Positions 1 through 11,329 of a DNA stretch of 64,000 nt are shown in pieces; positions within the stretch are counted from its first letter, which is position 1, and each line of letters opens with the position of its first letter. Made by a program: the position numbers and the translations under genes. This DNA comes from Plasmodiophora brassicae (taxonomy: Eukaryota; Endomyxa: Phytomyxea; Phytomyxea; Plasmodiophorida). The notes under the pieces were generated by a model. It had not been told where the DNA came from. It was given only the letters and a program-made list of their open reading frames with translations, and searched no databases. Location of the stretch: NCBI GenBank assembly GCA_036867785.1, contig CP145427.1, positions 62,001-126,000 of the forward strand. Direction: 5' to 3'.

Positions 1-424
1 TCAACTGCATCCGATGATGAAGCGACACGGGGACGTTCGCGTCGATACACATAAGAGGCGAAAGATGGTTCTCCTCGCCCTTTGTCTATGGACATTGCAT
101 TGTGTCGCTGTAATGGCGTACGAACCCTGATCGGGCGCCGATGGTGACATTGTGCCCTGGTCAGGTGAATGCCCGCTCGACGACAAGGCTCTTGTCGTGG
201 ACGGCGGTCGCAACGGCCCCCGTTATGACAGCCTTCGTATGCAGGGCCGAGATCAAGGGGGTCTGCGCTGACAAATGGAATACGAATCACAGGACGGCGG
301 ACGCATTCACTGCCTGGCCAGGTGCGACTCAACAGCGAATCGTTTCCGGTAAGTGCAAATCCAGCAATCGCGTTATTATGGCATTGCGATAGTGGTACTT
401 CCTGCGAAGGCAGACCAGCCCGGT
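1..424. other. left-edge stretch with no supported gene
   Basis: Short open frames occur on both strands, but none shows a signal peptide, a conserved motif or a splice partner. The stretch may be downstream sequence of the small gene ending at 425 or part of a gene beyond the edge. I see nothing definite in it. Confidence 0.4.
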
Positions 425-808
425 TTATTCATCCTGCTTGCCGACACCAATCATGTTCTGCAGCCTGCCAAGAACGCCGGCGTCGTCGCCGCCCTGTGGT
501 TCATGACGCGGCATTGCGGCTGCGTACTCCTTCCTGAGTTCATCAATCTTGTCCTGGTCTTTGGAGGACATGTTCTTGAATTTGTCCTCATCGTATTTCT
601 CTTGCCATGCCCCGTAGTCCTTCTTGATCGCTTCCAGCCCCGGCTTGTCGTCCGCCTTGACATTCTTGGCACGCTGCACGATGTCCTCCATTTCCTTGAC
701 GGCCGGGGTCGGCCTCAACGCGAAGTAGAGCCCAACACCGAGACCGGTCAGGACCAGCACCGACACCACGACGGCAATGATGATCTTGTGGTTCTTGGAC
801 ATGGCCAT
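425..808 (-). CDS. small single-pass membrane protein, unknown function
   Basis: A 127-residue protein reads from an ATG at 808; a second Met follows two codons later. Residues about 8-30 form one strong hydrophobic helix (starting IIIAVVVSVLVLTG). The rest is a hydrophilic Lys/Asp/Glu-rich segment that looks helical, followed by a short Gly-rich tail. This suggests an N-terminal signal anchor with the charged part on one side of a membrane. I recognise no family. No intron is needed. The next gene to the right (1358-4383) is on the same strand, and 809-1357 contains only overlapping shadow frames. Confidence 0.6.
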   Translation of the reverse strand: MAMSKNHKIIIAVVVSVLVLTGLGVGLYFALRPTPAVKEMEDIVQRAKNVKADDKPGLEAIKKDYGAWQEKYDEDKFKNMSSKDQDKIDELRKEYAAAMPRHEPQGGDDAGVLGRLQNMIGVGKQDE

Positions 809-1357
809 GTTTTACAGTGTTCCCGATTCGAGTACTGCTGATAGAAGGCTTGTGCGTTGATAGTTGGCGTTTAGGCGGCTTCTGGCAAATAGGCGACAAA
901 TCAGTCTGGCGTCCGGGCAGGTGTTCCGACCGGCTTCGTCGATCCCGGCGTCCCAGGTGATTGATCCACAGGAAGCGATGGTCGTCGATCAGATTAATCC
1001 GCGTAGACCCACCGGTCAATCATGCAATGGGGATCGCTGGTTCGCGATCGATCGTCCGAGGGTGGTGCGCTGGATCCAGCGCCCGCGTCAAGCACCACCG
1101 CGCCCAGGAAGGCGCGGGCATGACCCAGGGTCGACGACACGTCCGGAATAAACAGGGTGCACTGTGGTAGTCGTCTCTGTAGCCGGGCAATCGGGTTCCC
1201 ATCATCCCCAGAGGCGCGGGCCCTTGTCAACTCGTGGTTGTGAGCGGCAGCGGGCCGTCTGGGCGGTGCAACGGAACGTGAACCAGCATTGACACAATTC
1301 GGGAAGTGTCTAGGGTGGTTTAGAGGTATGACGTCGTCGTCGTCGTCGACGGGGACG
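809..1357. other. intergenic stretch, nothing identified
   Basis: About 550 bases separate the end of the receptor-like gene from the start of the small membrane-protein gene. Open frames are present on both strands, as expected in GC-rich DNA, but none carries motifs or plausible splice continuity. It probably holds a 3' end and a promoter. Confidence 0.4.
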
Positions 1358-4300
1358 TCAGGTGTTGCGCATGGAGTGGTGCAGCGAGACCGAGATGCTG
1401 GCGCGTTTGTTCGTGGACCGCGTCGACGGGACAATGGTGGGCGCCTGTTTGCTCGGCCCGACCCGGCGCCTGACGACGCGATGCCGGTGCAGGAGCTGTC
1501 GGACGGCGATGACGACGCATATGACCGGGCAGGCCAGCAGGAGGACGATGAACGCCAGCACGGTGTAGTACGTCCCGTTCTGCCTGCCCTGCACGCTCTG
1601 CTGTATGATCCCGATCGAGCAGATGCCGACGAGCGACGCGAACGAGAAGAACTTCAGCATGTTGTCTGCCCACGATGTGTGTGTCAGCGGGCGACCCAGC
1701 CGCCAGCGATGGTCCCCAACGCGATCGTACCGGCGTGATGGGCGTACGGCAGGCACTGCGTACGAACGTAGAGGATGGCCATGAGGGCCGTGCCCATGGA
1801 CAGCGGCAGCGACATGGTGTTCGCCGACGTGGGCACGAACACGAGCAGGACGAGGAGGAAGACGCGCTCGAGGCCGTAGTCGACGACGACCCAGGCCGTC
1901 ATGCCGTCGCGGTACCGCCGGCGCAGGTGCCCGAGCATGTTGTACCGGGGCAGCTGCGAGTTCAGGATGTGCTCGCCCTGCCCGATCAGGCGGTGCACCC
2001 AGACGGGGACGGCGACCACGAAGATGAACAGGAGCACGGCCGACACCGACATCAGCGAGACGTGCGTCGGCGTCATGCACTGCTCGCCGGGCAGGATCGC
2101 GATCACCATCTCGGACGTGCCGATCAGCCGGACGCACTTCATCAGGCTCAGCGACCGGTGGATCAGCGGCGTGCTGGCCACCAGCACCAGGCGCAGCGTC
2201 GCGTTCGTCAGGATCGTCCTCAGGAACGCGCTGTGCCTGCCGGCGTGTCCGCGTGTCATCAGGGCGGGTGCGGGGGGTGCGGGCACGCCTGCCCCTACCT
2301 GTCGGGGTGGACGAGGTCGTCGCCGGCGCTGAAGTCGTTGCTGGAGCGCTGCGCCCAGTCGAAGCGGAACTTCTTGGCGCGCAGCCAGGGGACGCCGGCC
2401 ACGACGATCAGGACGGCGGGCATGAACAGGTAGAAGCCGGGCATGAGCAGGATGGCGAGCTGGCGCTGCAGGTCGCCGACGATCCTGCAGGACGCGACCG
2501 GCAGCAGCAGGAGCGTGTCGTCCAGGTTGCGCGCCTGGATCAGCGTGCCCAGGAATTCGTTCTCGGGCGTGCGGACGGCGGCGCCCGACCAGAACGCGTT
2601 CAGCTGGAGCATGCGCGCGCCGATCTCGTAGTGGAACAGCATCGTCTCGAACGAGACCCGCTCGCTGTTCTGCGGGACGAACAGCGCCACCAGGGCGATG
2701 GCGATGACGGCGACGAAGGCGACGACGACGAACAGGGCGGCGATCCACCCGTGGGCGTACCGGTCGCAGTCCCAGCACTGGTTGTTCCACTGGCCCTTGC
2801 CGGCGCCGCACTGGTAGCAGGTGATGCCCATGAACCCGTCCTGGCACGCCGTCGTCTGCCCGTCGACGACGCCGGCGCCGATCTCGCAGTGCCCCGTCGG
2901 GCAGCACGAGTCCCGGTTGAACTCGCAGGGCATGACGAACAGCGACGACACGTTCGCCAGGGACGCCGGGCGGCTGTCGGGCGGCCGGATGATGCCCCAG
3001 TACCCGCGTTGCACGACGACGGTGCTCCCGCCCGGGCACGTCACGCCCGTCGGGCACGCCGTGCACGCCAGGCCGCGCCCGTCGACGTCGAAGAACCCGG
3101 GCAGGCAGACCGAGCACGTGTACTCTGCCGCCGCCTCAGCAACGTCGTCGAATGCCAACGGCAGCCCGCCTACCGGGATACACGACGCCCGCGCCGAGGG
3201 CGTTCGCGGCCAGGACGACGGCGTCGTCGGGGGCGGGCGCGATCAGCAGCTGCGACCCCACCGGGCATCGTTTCGTCTGCAGGACGTTCTGGAAGACGGA
3301 ATGCGACCTGCGTTGGGCGCGTCGTGAGCGTGACGACGACGTGGGAGGCGGTTTGTTCACGTACGCAGAGGCGCAGGTGACGGCCGTGATGGCTCTGGCG
3401 CCGGGCGCGATCGCCCTGGCGCCGTCCATCACGGTGACGCCGGTGCTGTCGAGGGCGACGACGGCGCCCAGCTGGCCGGTGCCGGTCCTGGACAGCACCC
3501 AGTGGGCGAACCGGACGACCTCGTCGGCGACGGCGCAGCTGTCGAACGCGGTCGGGAACGCCAGCACGACCGTCGACAGGATCGGGTAGGCGCAGATCAT
3601 GGCGCGGTCGACGACGGCCGTGGACCCGTCGGGCGACGCGTCCAGGTCGTCGGGCGTGACCGTGAGGCCGACAGCGTTCCTGGTGGAGCGGGCTGGGTCA
3701 GGGCCTTTGGCGTTCAATGGCGACGCGCGCGCGTGTCGCGTCACTGACCGGAACGCGGCAACTGATAGATTGGCCCGGGTGGCGCTGTCCAGGTCGGCGA
3801 AGCCGATGGCGTAGGCGGTGCCGGCGACGACGCTGGCGCCGCCGGCCGCCGCGGTCGTCGTCCCGTTCAGCGACGGCACCTGCAGGAACTGGGCGAACCC
3901 GGCGGCCAGCTCGGCGGGGACGACGACGGCGGCGATGCGCCGGGCGCTCGGCAGCGCCACGCCCGGGTTGTCGGCGACGACCCGCGCATCGTCCCAGGTC
4001 GTGGCGTTGCCCGCGAAGATGGCCCGGAGCGTCGCGAGCGACAGCGCCAGGCGCTGCGACACGCCCGGCACGTTGTACACGATGGCGATCGGCTGCCAGG
4101 CGAACGGGATCGCCTGGAACCCGGCCGGCGCCGGCGCCGGCTCGTACGCCGGCTGCAGGTCGAGGACGATGTCGACGACGCGCCCGGCGGCCCAGGCGGT
4201 GACGTTGCCGACGAGCGTCGCCATCGTGATGTTGTCGGACGGCAGCGGGACGGCGTCGGCGACGTACTGCGCCAGCAGGGCCCGCGCCACTGTCGCAGTC

Positions 4301-4383
4301 GACGGGGACGCCCCCAGGCGCACGTCAACGGCGGACGCGCCGCCGCCGACGCCCAGCAGCAGTACGACGAGCGTCGCCCACAT
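1358..4383 (-). CDS. receptor-like protein: PstS-type binding ectodomain, Cys-rich segment, polytopic membrane domain
   Basis: Exons, in coding order: 4383-3749, 3679-3365, 3307-3174, 3124-2299, 2236-1731, 1665-1358. They give 907 residues with all phases matching. The start is the ATG at 4383, which opens a signal peptide (MWATLVVLLLGVGGGASA). Residues about 20-345 resemble phosphate/substrate-binding proteins of the PstS superfamily, with a long run of alternating beta/alpha segments. A Cys-rich stretch follows (CSVCLPGF, ACPTGVTCPGG, CYQCGAGKG, CWDCDRY), of the kind found next to receptor membrane domains. A hydrophobic helix comes next, then several more helices to the C-terminus. Known PBP-like ectodomains bind small ligands, so a sensor role is an inference; no kinase or cyclase domain is visible. 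The gene at 18951-20956 shares the membrane region. Confidence 0.8.
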
Positions 4384-4530
4384 GAGTGGTGTGCCCAACG
4401 TGCGCGCGCGCGAGAGCGAGAGAGCGATCTACCCGCCCGCCCCTAAGGTAGGTGCGATCGCCACCGGGTACCCCTCCCGCTCCTCCTGAAGGGCATCGGC
4501 CAGCTTTGTCGCCCCCGTCCCGATCTGTGT

Positions 4531-6213
4531 TTATGTGCCCTGGTCGGATACGGCGGCGGAGGACGCGACGTCGTCGCCGCCGCTGGACGGGCGCGTGGCG
4601 ACGTCGACGGTCGCCTGCCAGACCCGGAACAGGTCCAGGCGGCGGCCGCATTCGTCCGACTCGACGATGGCGGTCGTCATGGGCGTGCGCGCGTCGTCCT
4701 GGGCGCGTACCCTGGCGGCGATGTCGAGCAGGTCGGCCACGAGCGGGAACTGGTTGCTGTCCAGCAGGGCGGCGACGACGAGGCGGAACGCGGTGGCCGC
4801 CGTGGCGAACACGTCGGGCGACAGGACGACGTCCACCTGCACCGACCGACAGCTCTGCACGACGCCGGCAATCACCCTGATCTGTTCGGCTTCGTCCGGC
4901 GTCGGGTCCCTGGGCGCCGCCGGCATGCTGGCCCGACATCAGACCGAACCGCGCGCCCAGCACCGGACGCGTCTCGTACCGTGCCTTCCATTGCTGGTGG
5001 GCGTCGTGGACGGCGCTCGACCACGCTGGGTCGATCTGGCCGGTCGCCAGGGCGCAAGGCAGGACCTGGACGACGTCGCGGGCCAGGGCGGTCAGCGACG
5101 GGCTCGCTGGGCGCTGGTGGTGCTGCGATTTGACGGACGCGATGAACCGCTGCAGGACCTCGGTGTGGTCGACGCCCTCCATCAACGCCGCCATGTCCTT
5201 CATGTCGTCTGTCGACAGCGTTAGACGCATCCGGCCACCGATGGGCAACACGGAGGGGGCGGAGCGCACAGGACCGGTTCGCGACCAGCGACGTCTCGAA
5301 GACGACAATCTTCCTCAGCGCCGCCCGGAAGCAGCGGATCCGCGCCTCCTCTGCGATCGCCGGTTCAGACCGCAACGACGACATCGCGGGGTGGCACACA
5401 CGTTCGGTACCGTTCGACTGGATGCCCTCGAGGACGCTGATCATGACGTCGGTGTAGATGGATTCGGCCTGTTTCAGGTGGCGCGCGACGCCCGCCCCGC
5501 CGTCGTCGTCCGACTTGGCCGGCTTGAACTTGGCCCGGAAGAAGGCGACGGTCGTCGACGACGACGCCGATTCGGCATGGTCCGAATCCGCCTTGCGGTG
5601 CATGCGATCGCGGGCATCCATCAGGGCCTACGTGGGTCGGTGTCAGCGGAGCGGGATGGCCTTGCGGGGGACGGCACAGCCGCGCCTGTCACCTTCGTGA
5701 CGCGCCGCCCTTCCTGGATCAGCTTGCCGTTCACCTTCTCGTACAGGTCCTTCATTTCCGCCAGCTCGGGCAGCACGTCCGTTTCGAGGCTCGACGAATA
5801 CGACAGGCGTTCGTTGGCGCCTGCACACGCCGCGTCAGGTGCACCGTTGGGTTAAACACAGCGCAGCCGACGTTGGCGGGTACCTTGGACAACGTCGACG
5901 CGGAGGCGGTCGATGGCCGACGCCAGCGTCCCGAACTCGCCCTGCCCGACCGCCCGCCGGGACAGCTTCGTCAGGTTGCGGCAGTGGACCCGTTCGCATC
6001 GGATGCGTTCGCGCAGGAACGCGATCAGCTCGTTGATGGATTTGTACCCCTGGGGCGACCCGGCGTCAGACCCATCGGGACGCGCGCGCGCATGCACGTT
6101 CGCTGACGAACGTTCTCGCAGCAGCGGACGACAACGTCAAAGTCCGTCCACAGGTCGCCGACGAACGACGGCGGCGCGGCGCCCGTCTCGCCGGACCCGG
6201 CGCCGTCGCCCAT
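4531..6213 (-). CDS. F-BAR domain protein
   Basis: Exons: 6213-6112, 6049-5884, 5820-5693, 5627-5270, 5208-4980, 4927-4531, giving 459 residues with consistent phases. The last acceptor could instead be at 4909. Starting at residue 1, the protein follows an F-BAR (FCH) fold: SINELIAFLRERIRCERVHC, FGTLASAIDRLRVDV, LPELAEMKDLYEKVNGKL, then a helical KFKPAK...LKQAESIY region, closing with the typical VVFETSLVANRSYDDM. Family members are cytoplasmic dimers that bend or bind acidic membranes in endocytosis and cytokinesis. The C-terminal 170 residues are helical and unrecognised, with no SH3 domain. The gene lies head-to-tail with the receptor gene, 147 bp upstream of its start. Confidence 0.85.
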
Positions 6214-6700
6214 CGCAGGATCGGCGGCCGACGGCCTGACGGGCTGCGCGTCGCCCGCGCGCGGCGATTGCGATGGGCGTCAGCGTGACCCCCGACGACG
6301 ACGCCCTTGGAACGACGAGTCCCACGTCGGTACCCACCCGAGCGTGTGCAATGGGGAACATGCGGCACCGGGCGTTGACAAGCGTCGCAGACGACGGACC
6401 CTGGTCCGTGCCGTGTCGCACCTTGCTGCACTCCGCTGCAGTTCGTCGCCGTGTCGCACCTTGCCGCGCTCCGCTGCAGTTCGTCGCCGTGTCGCACGTT
6501 GCTGCGCTCCGCTGCAGTTCGTCGCCGTGCCGCGCCACTGACTGGGCAGCGCAGTTCCCGGCCCACCAGTGGGGCCCCTGACGTGGGCGAACTACACCTA
6601 CAGACTGCCGAGTCGACGGGCGGGCCGGGCGGGCCCGATCCGTCATTCGGATTTTGGCGGCGGACCGCAGACGCGCGCCGCGCGCAGTGTGCGTCGTCAG
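6214..6700. other. intergenic stretch between divergent genes
   Basis: The F-BAR gene starts leftward at 6213 and the FAM210-type gene starts rightward at 6701. The space is a likely shared promoter region and contains the 38-bp tandem repeat listed separately. I see no further gene in it. Confidence 0.5.
6408..6540. repeat. 38-bp tandem repeat, about 3.4 copies
   Basis: The unit (starting CGTCGCCGTGTCGCACCTTG and ending CTCCGCTGCAGTT) is repeated head to tail with few substitutions. A partial unit stands on each side. The third copy has CACG in place of CACC. It lies between two divergently transcribed genes and is not part of either coding sequence. Confidence 0.85.
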
Positions 6701-7048
6701 ATGATGGTCGTGCGGCGCTGCTGCTCGACGGCGGCGCCGGCGTCGCAGTCGTATGTGTCGCGGCTGAAGCGCAACGCGCTGCTGTACGGCCCCGTCGGGG
6801 TCGCCTGCCACACGGTGCTGTCGCTGACGTCGCTGGCGTCCTGGTACGGCGTCGCGGCGTACGGCGTCGACATCGCGTCGCTCATGGACCGGTTCGGGTA
6901 CGCCGGCGCCGTCTCGACGGGGTCGGCGTTCGCCCTGGCGTACGTCGCCCACAAGGTCACGATGCCGGTCCGCGTCCCCGTCACCCTGATGGTGACCCCG
7001 TACGTCGCCCGCGCCCTGAAACGAGGCCTGCCGCGGCCCCCCTTGTAA
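6701..7048 (+). CDS. FAM210/DUF1279-type mitochondrial membrane protein
   Basis: A 115-residue protein. I chose the ATG at 6701 because residues 1-25 then form an Arg-rich, acid-free presequence (MMVVRRCCSTAAPASQSYV). The DUF1279 signature follows: KRNALLYGPVGVACHTVLSL, YGVDIASLMDRFG, and a second hydrophobic segment with HKVTMPVRVPVT. FAM210 proteins are small mitochondrial inner-membrane proteins with two helices; human members influence mitochondrial translation and biogenesis. The length is close to the bare domain. No intron is needed. It ends only 7 bp before the stop of the sphingosine kinase gene on the other strand, a tail-to-tail pair. Confidence 0.8.
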   Translation: MMVVRRCCSTAAPASQSYVSRLKRNALLYGPVGVACHTVLSLTSLASWYGVAAYGVDIASLMDRFGYAGAVSTGSAFALAYVAHKVTMPVRVPVTLMVTPYVARALKRGLPRPPL

Positions 7049-7055
7049 TGCACGG

Positions 7056-8450
7056 TCAGAACACGAATTTTAACAGGCCGGGGACGACGGTGATGTCGGT
7101 GTCGCCCGACGGGAGCGTCTCGCCGGACACGTTCATGACGCCGCCGGGTTCCCGCGGGCGGTACTCGGCCGCCGTCACGCGATAGATCTCGATCTCGTCG
7201 AACTCGATGTGCCTCCCGGTCTCGAACGCGAGGAACAGGCGGACCATCGTGATGCGGGATATGCCTGCGCGGACGACGACAACGTACCTGCGTTGGTCGC
7301 GTTGTCAGCGCCCGTCGTCGACTGGTTGCAGCGCGACGACCTACACGGCGCCATCGTCGGGGAGCGCCGCGGGAGCGAAGATCATGTCGTGGCTGGCCCG
7401 GTGCGTATTGAAGACGCTGAGCAGAACGAACCGGTCGTCGATCATGCGCCAGTCGGGGCGGCCTTGGTCGTCGGCGTCCAGGGCGAAAGCGTCCTTCAGG
7501 CCGACGCCTTCCTGCGACGGTGCCGGTCGCAGGTACAGGCGGCCGGCGTACGACCGGTTCAGGCCGATCACAATGGCGGGCGCCAAGGCCACGCGGGCCC
7601 ACTGTGGCAGCGAACGCAGGCGACGCTCGAGCAGCTCGTCGTGGTCAGCGACGATCCCAGCGGACACTGGTCGCGCGTGTCAGCCAACCGGGGGGCGGGT
7701 GTCGGGACGGAGGCGGCCACCTCCCTACCGCAGTGCACGTCGAGGCGTGTGACGTTGGTGGCGCGCGACCTGACCGCGTACGCGTCGACGCTGCGTGCCG
7801 ACTCGCATTGCAGCAGGTGGAGGAGGGCGTCGGCAGGGGTCGGGTTCCCCAGCGATGACGACAACCCGTTCATCGTACCCTGGAGCCGCACCGGTCAGCG
7901 CAACCGGTATAGGGCATGGGCAACGCGGCGACGTACAGCGGGGATCATCAGGATGGGCAGCGTGTCGCACATCATTCGCATGCGGCCCTCGTTCCCGGAG
8001 CAGCGGTCGAACAGGCCGTTGACGATCTCGTGCAGCATGCCGTCCCCGGAGATGACGACGAGGCCGGCGTACTCGAGCAGGTTCGCCAGGGACGACATGA
8101 GGTCACGGGCGTGCCCAGCGCGCGCCGTCTCGACCAGGTCGAACTCGATGGCGGCTCTGTGCAGCGTGCCCTTCACGACGGACTCCCAGACGCGTTTCGC
8201 TCGGCCTGTGACCGTGTCAGCATCCGACATGTGCGGGTGCCGTCGATCACCGCCCCGCCGTACCGCCGCCGCCCAGCGGGTTCAACAGGACGAGAACGCG
8301 CAGGCGCGTCCACAGGCAGATGTTCGTGTGGTCCGTCAGCTGCTTCCGCAGGGCCGCCTCGGACCGCGACCTCCCCGGCGCCGCCACCCGGGCCCAGTAC
8401 GCGATCGCCACAACGGCAACGGCACCGATCGCCATTATCGGGACCCACAT
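7056..8450 (-). CDS. sphingosine kinase-like lipid kinase
   Basis: Exons: 8450-8264, 8205-7937, 7879-7729, 7666-7345, 7287-7056, giving 386 residues. The ATG at 8450 starts a hydrophobic N-terminal anchor (MWVPIMAIGAVAVVAIAYWA), which is unusual for sphingosine kinases. Catalytic-domain motifs are in order: LRVLVLLNPLGGGG (nucleotide loop), VVISGDGMLHEIVNGLFDR, then IPAGTMNGLSSSLG, where most relatives have GTGNG. AGIVADHDELLERRLRSL and LFLAFETGRHIEFDEIEIYR in the C-terminal subdomain match the second half of sphingosine kinases. The enzyme should phosphorylate a long-chain base or diacylglycerol using ATP at a membrane. The Gly-to-Met change near the nucleotide site is the main oddity. Confidence 0.88.
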
Positions 8451-8692
8451 CCTCTGCCGGCGACGAGGGCTCCCCACCCCCCGCAACTGGTAGTCGTCCT
8501 CCGCGGCACTCGCGATGAACGTGAGTGGCACGCGCCGGGGGGTCACCCGCAAAATATCCGGGCCAACGGTCGCCTATATTTGGCCACGTGTTGTGTGTTT
8601 TGCGTCCCCCGCGGGGGGCTTGTCGCGCGCCACCTCCTGCACAGTGCAACTGGTGGTGATGGCCACCGGGGGGCGACGCCGTGTCATTTTGG

Positions 8693-11329
8693 ATGGCACG
8701 GCGGTGGTGGCGGTGCATGACGGGCAGGACGTGGGTGGGCCGGGCGCTGCGCCGGGCCGCGCAGCGCCCTGGCGTGTGCCTGGCGGGCGCCGTGCTGGCC
8801 GCCCTGTCCGTCGGCGTCATCGTGTCGGTGGCGCTGCTGCCGGAGGTTGGCCCTCGCGCGCACCGGGTCGCCCGGCCGGCTCGGCACCGGGCGCCGGCGT
8901 ACTGGCCGCCAAACCAGGACGTTCGAAGGGACTTCCGGAACTTTGCGCAAGCGCTGTCGTCGATTGCACGGCCGGAACGTGCCGCAATGGTTCGAATATG
9001 GTGCGTTCGCGGTGTCATTGAGCCATCGCTTGCCGTTCCTTATCGTGTTGCCTAGCATCGTTACGTACTCGCTGGTGGGGCCGACCAAGAACGGCGGTAT
9101 CGGGACAGCGGATACGGCGATGGCGGAGCTGCTCGCCAGTGACGGGCGATTCGCTGTTACCGTCCTGTACGTCGGCGAGGCGCCTGACAGTATCGCGCCT
9201 TGGGTACAGCACTACGCGACGAAGGGCGTCCACCTTGTCCCGCTGCCCGACTCCGAGGTTACCATCTCGGCGAATCGGTACGCCACGGTGTCGTATCTCG
9301 TGTACCGGTGGCTTCGTGCCCAGGAGCACGCGTTCGATATCGTTCGGTTCCATGAGTGGCACGGGCCCGGGTATTTCTCGCTCCTCGCCAAGCGCCAGGG
9401 CGAGTCGTCGTGCTCGTCGACGACGTTCGTCGTCACGCTGCATTGCCCGTCGACGTTCTACTTAGAGGGCAGTCGTCGCCCGTTTTCCTCCATGAACGCC
9501 TTCGTTTCGGACTTCCTTGAACGTCAGTCGGTGGCTCTCACCGATATACTGGTCCGGTCGGTGTCGTGGCCGTACCGGGATGCGCGTCTAAGCGTACCCT
9601 GACAGGTGAGCCCCAGCGCGTTCATGCTGGAGTGGGTGCAACAACGACCCGAATGGCCAACCCTGCCTGGACGAACGTTCGTGCAGCCGAATGTGCTCAT
9701 GCCGTCTGTGGCGCGGTCGTCCTCAGTTGCGTCGACCGGGGCCCAACGGGTGCCTGTTCACGAACTCGTGTTTTTCGGCCGGCTTGAGGTGCTGAAGGGG
9801 TTCCATATATTCTGTGATGCTCTCGACATTCTGTTCTCGTCGAGCATGCCTCTTCCCCTGGGCGTTACCTTTCTCGGGCGCCCGAATTTCGGCACGTCTT
9901 CAGATTCCACTGTCGACGCGGTTGCCAGAATTCGAGATCGGGCCCGGCAATGGAGCATCGAGCCCATCATCCTGACAGGTGCGGAGACAGCGTCAGCAAT
10001 GCGGGTGCGCCCTAACACGTTGGCGTTTCAGAAATGTCGCAACCCGAGGCGGTTGCGTACCTTCGTCACGGGTCAGGCCGACTGGCAGTTATGCCATCGT
10101 TCGTCGAGAACAGCCCATATGCGGTGCTCGAGTGCCTGGCGATGGGCGTCCCCTTCATCGCAAGCGCCGTCGGGGGCACGCCTGAACTCGTCGACCCGCG
10201 CGATACGAAATCGGTTCTGTTCGCTCCAGTTACTGCCGAAGCACTTGCCAATGCTTTGGGGGAAGCGGTTGAGCTGGGCGCCGTCGTTGCTAGATCCGTA
10301 TGGATAACCGTTTCGTTTGTTCGGCGCTGCTAACGTGTTCAGGTGCAGGTGGTTAACCACACTGCGAATGGGGCGGAAACAGCTGAACTTCACTGGCGAA
10401 TTGCACAGCCGGACCGGCCGGTGCCGCCCGAGTTGCCCCATCCGATCGTGGCGGTCTGCATTGTGCATCGCAATCGAGGAACGCTCCTGCAGCAATCGAT
10501 TGATGGCGTCCTGCAACAACGGTACGATCCCATGAGAATGGACATCGTCATTGTCGCCGACGGGAGCGATGACCGCATGAGCCTGGACGCGCTTGATTCG
10601 CTGGAGCTTCGCCTGAGGGACTTGGTGACATCGCAACAATTGCACGGTGCACAGGTGATTCGCGATTCCATCCGTTCGACGGTACGTGTGCGGATCAACC
10701 GGTTCGCGTGCCCGAACCCTGACGCTTGCCCCCTGCAGGGCGCTGCGCGCAATACCGCTTTCCAGCATTCATCGGCGGAATTCGTTGCGTTCCTCGACGA
10801 CTGCGATGTCCCGAAAAACACATGGCTGTCGTCAATGGTCAAGGTCGCCCTGCACACCCAAGCCGACATCGTGACGTGCATGGCCGACATCTTCGAGGAC
10901 GCGTCGCGCCCTGTGAAGGTGCATCCGGTTGCCCGTATTGCATCCCGTTCAATTCCGAATGCGCAACAACAGGTCCTGAGACGGTGGGTCCCGCTTGGTC
11001 CCGCACCCGACCTCGGCATGTTCCATAACGTGTACGGTGCGTACGCTGGCCTGTTCCGGCGGAAGGCCTTGGTGAGCCTTGGTGGCTACTCGGAGGACGC
11101 CGGAGCGACGTCCGAGGACTGGGAGCTATACGCGCGCGCCGTTCTACAGGGCATGCGGCTTGAGCTCGTCCCAGAGGCCCTGATCTGGTATCGGGACCGT
11201 CCTGGATCGATGCGCCCACAGCAGGACCCAGCTGGTTCGCCCGCACTTCGCCCGTATCTCGCCGTTCTGCGTCCTGAACTCCACAACGCCATCCGGTTCT
11301 CGCACGCGAATACAATCCGCGCCATGTGA
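8693..11329 (+). CDS. membrane-anchored GT4-GT2 glycosyltransferase fusion
   Basis: Exons: 8693-9000, 9056-9551, 9606-9978, 10032-10297, 10343-10681, 10739-11329, giving 790 residues. Residues about 28-52 form a type II signal anchor after an Arg-rich N-terminus, which points to the Golgi or ER. Residues about 103-490 are a GT-B fold of family GT4: LVGPTKNGGIGTADTAM, FHEWHGPGYFSLL, ELVFFGRLEVLKGFHIF, then VMPSFVENSPYAVLECLAMG and VGGTPELVD. Residues about 505-785 are a GT-A fold of family GT2: VCIVHRNRGTLLQQSIDGVL, the FLDDCD metal site, and SEDWELYARAV. Both halves keep their donor-site motifs. Two transferases in one chain usually build a repeating or two-step glycan. Donor and acceptor cannot be told from sequence. 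Confidence 0.85.

Noticed and set aside
1684-3380. Long plus- and minus-strand frames overlapping the receptor gene
   Set aside because: They are shadow frames of GC-rich coding DNA, made of Arg/Gly/Ala/Pro runs with no structure.
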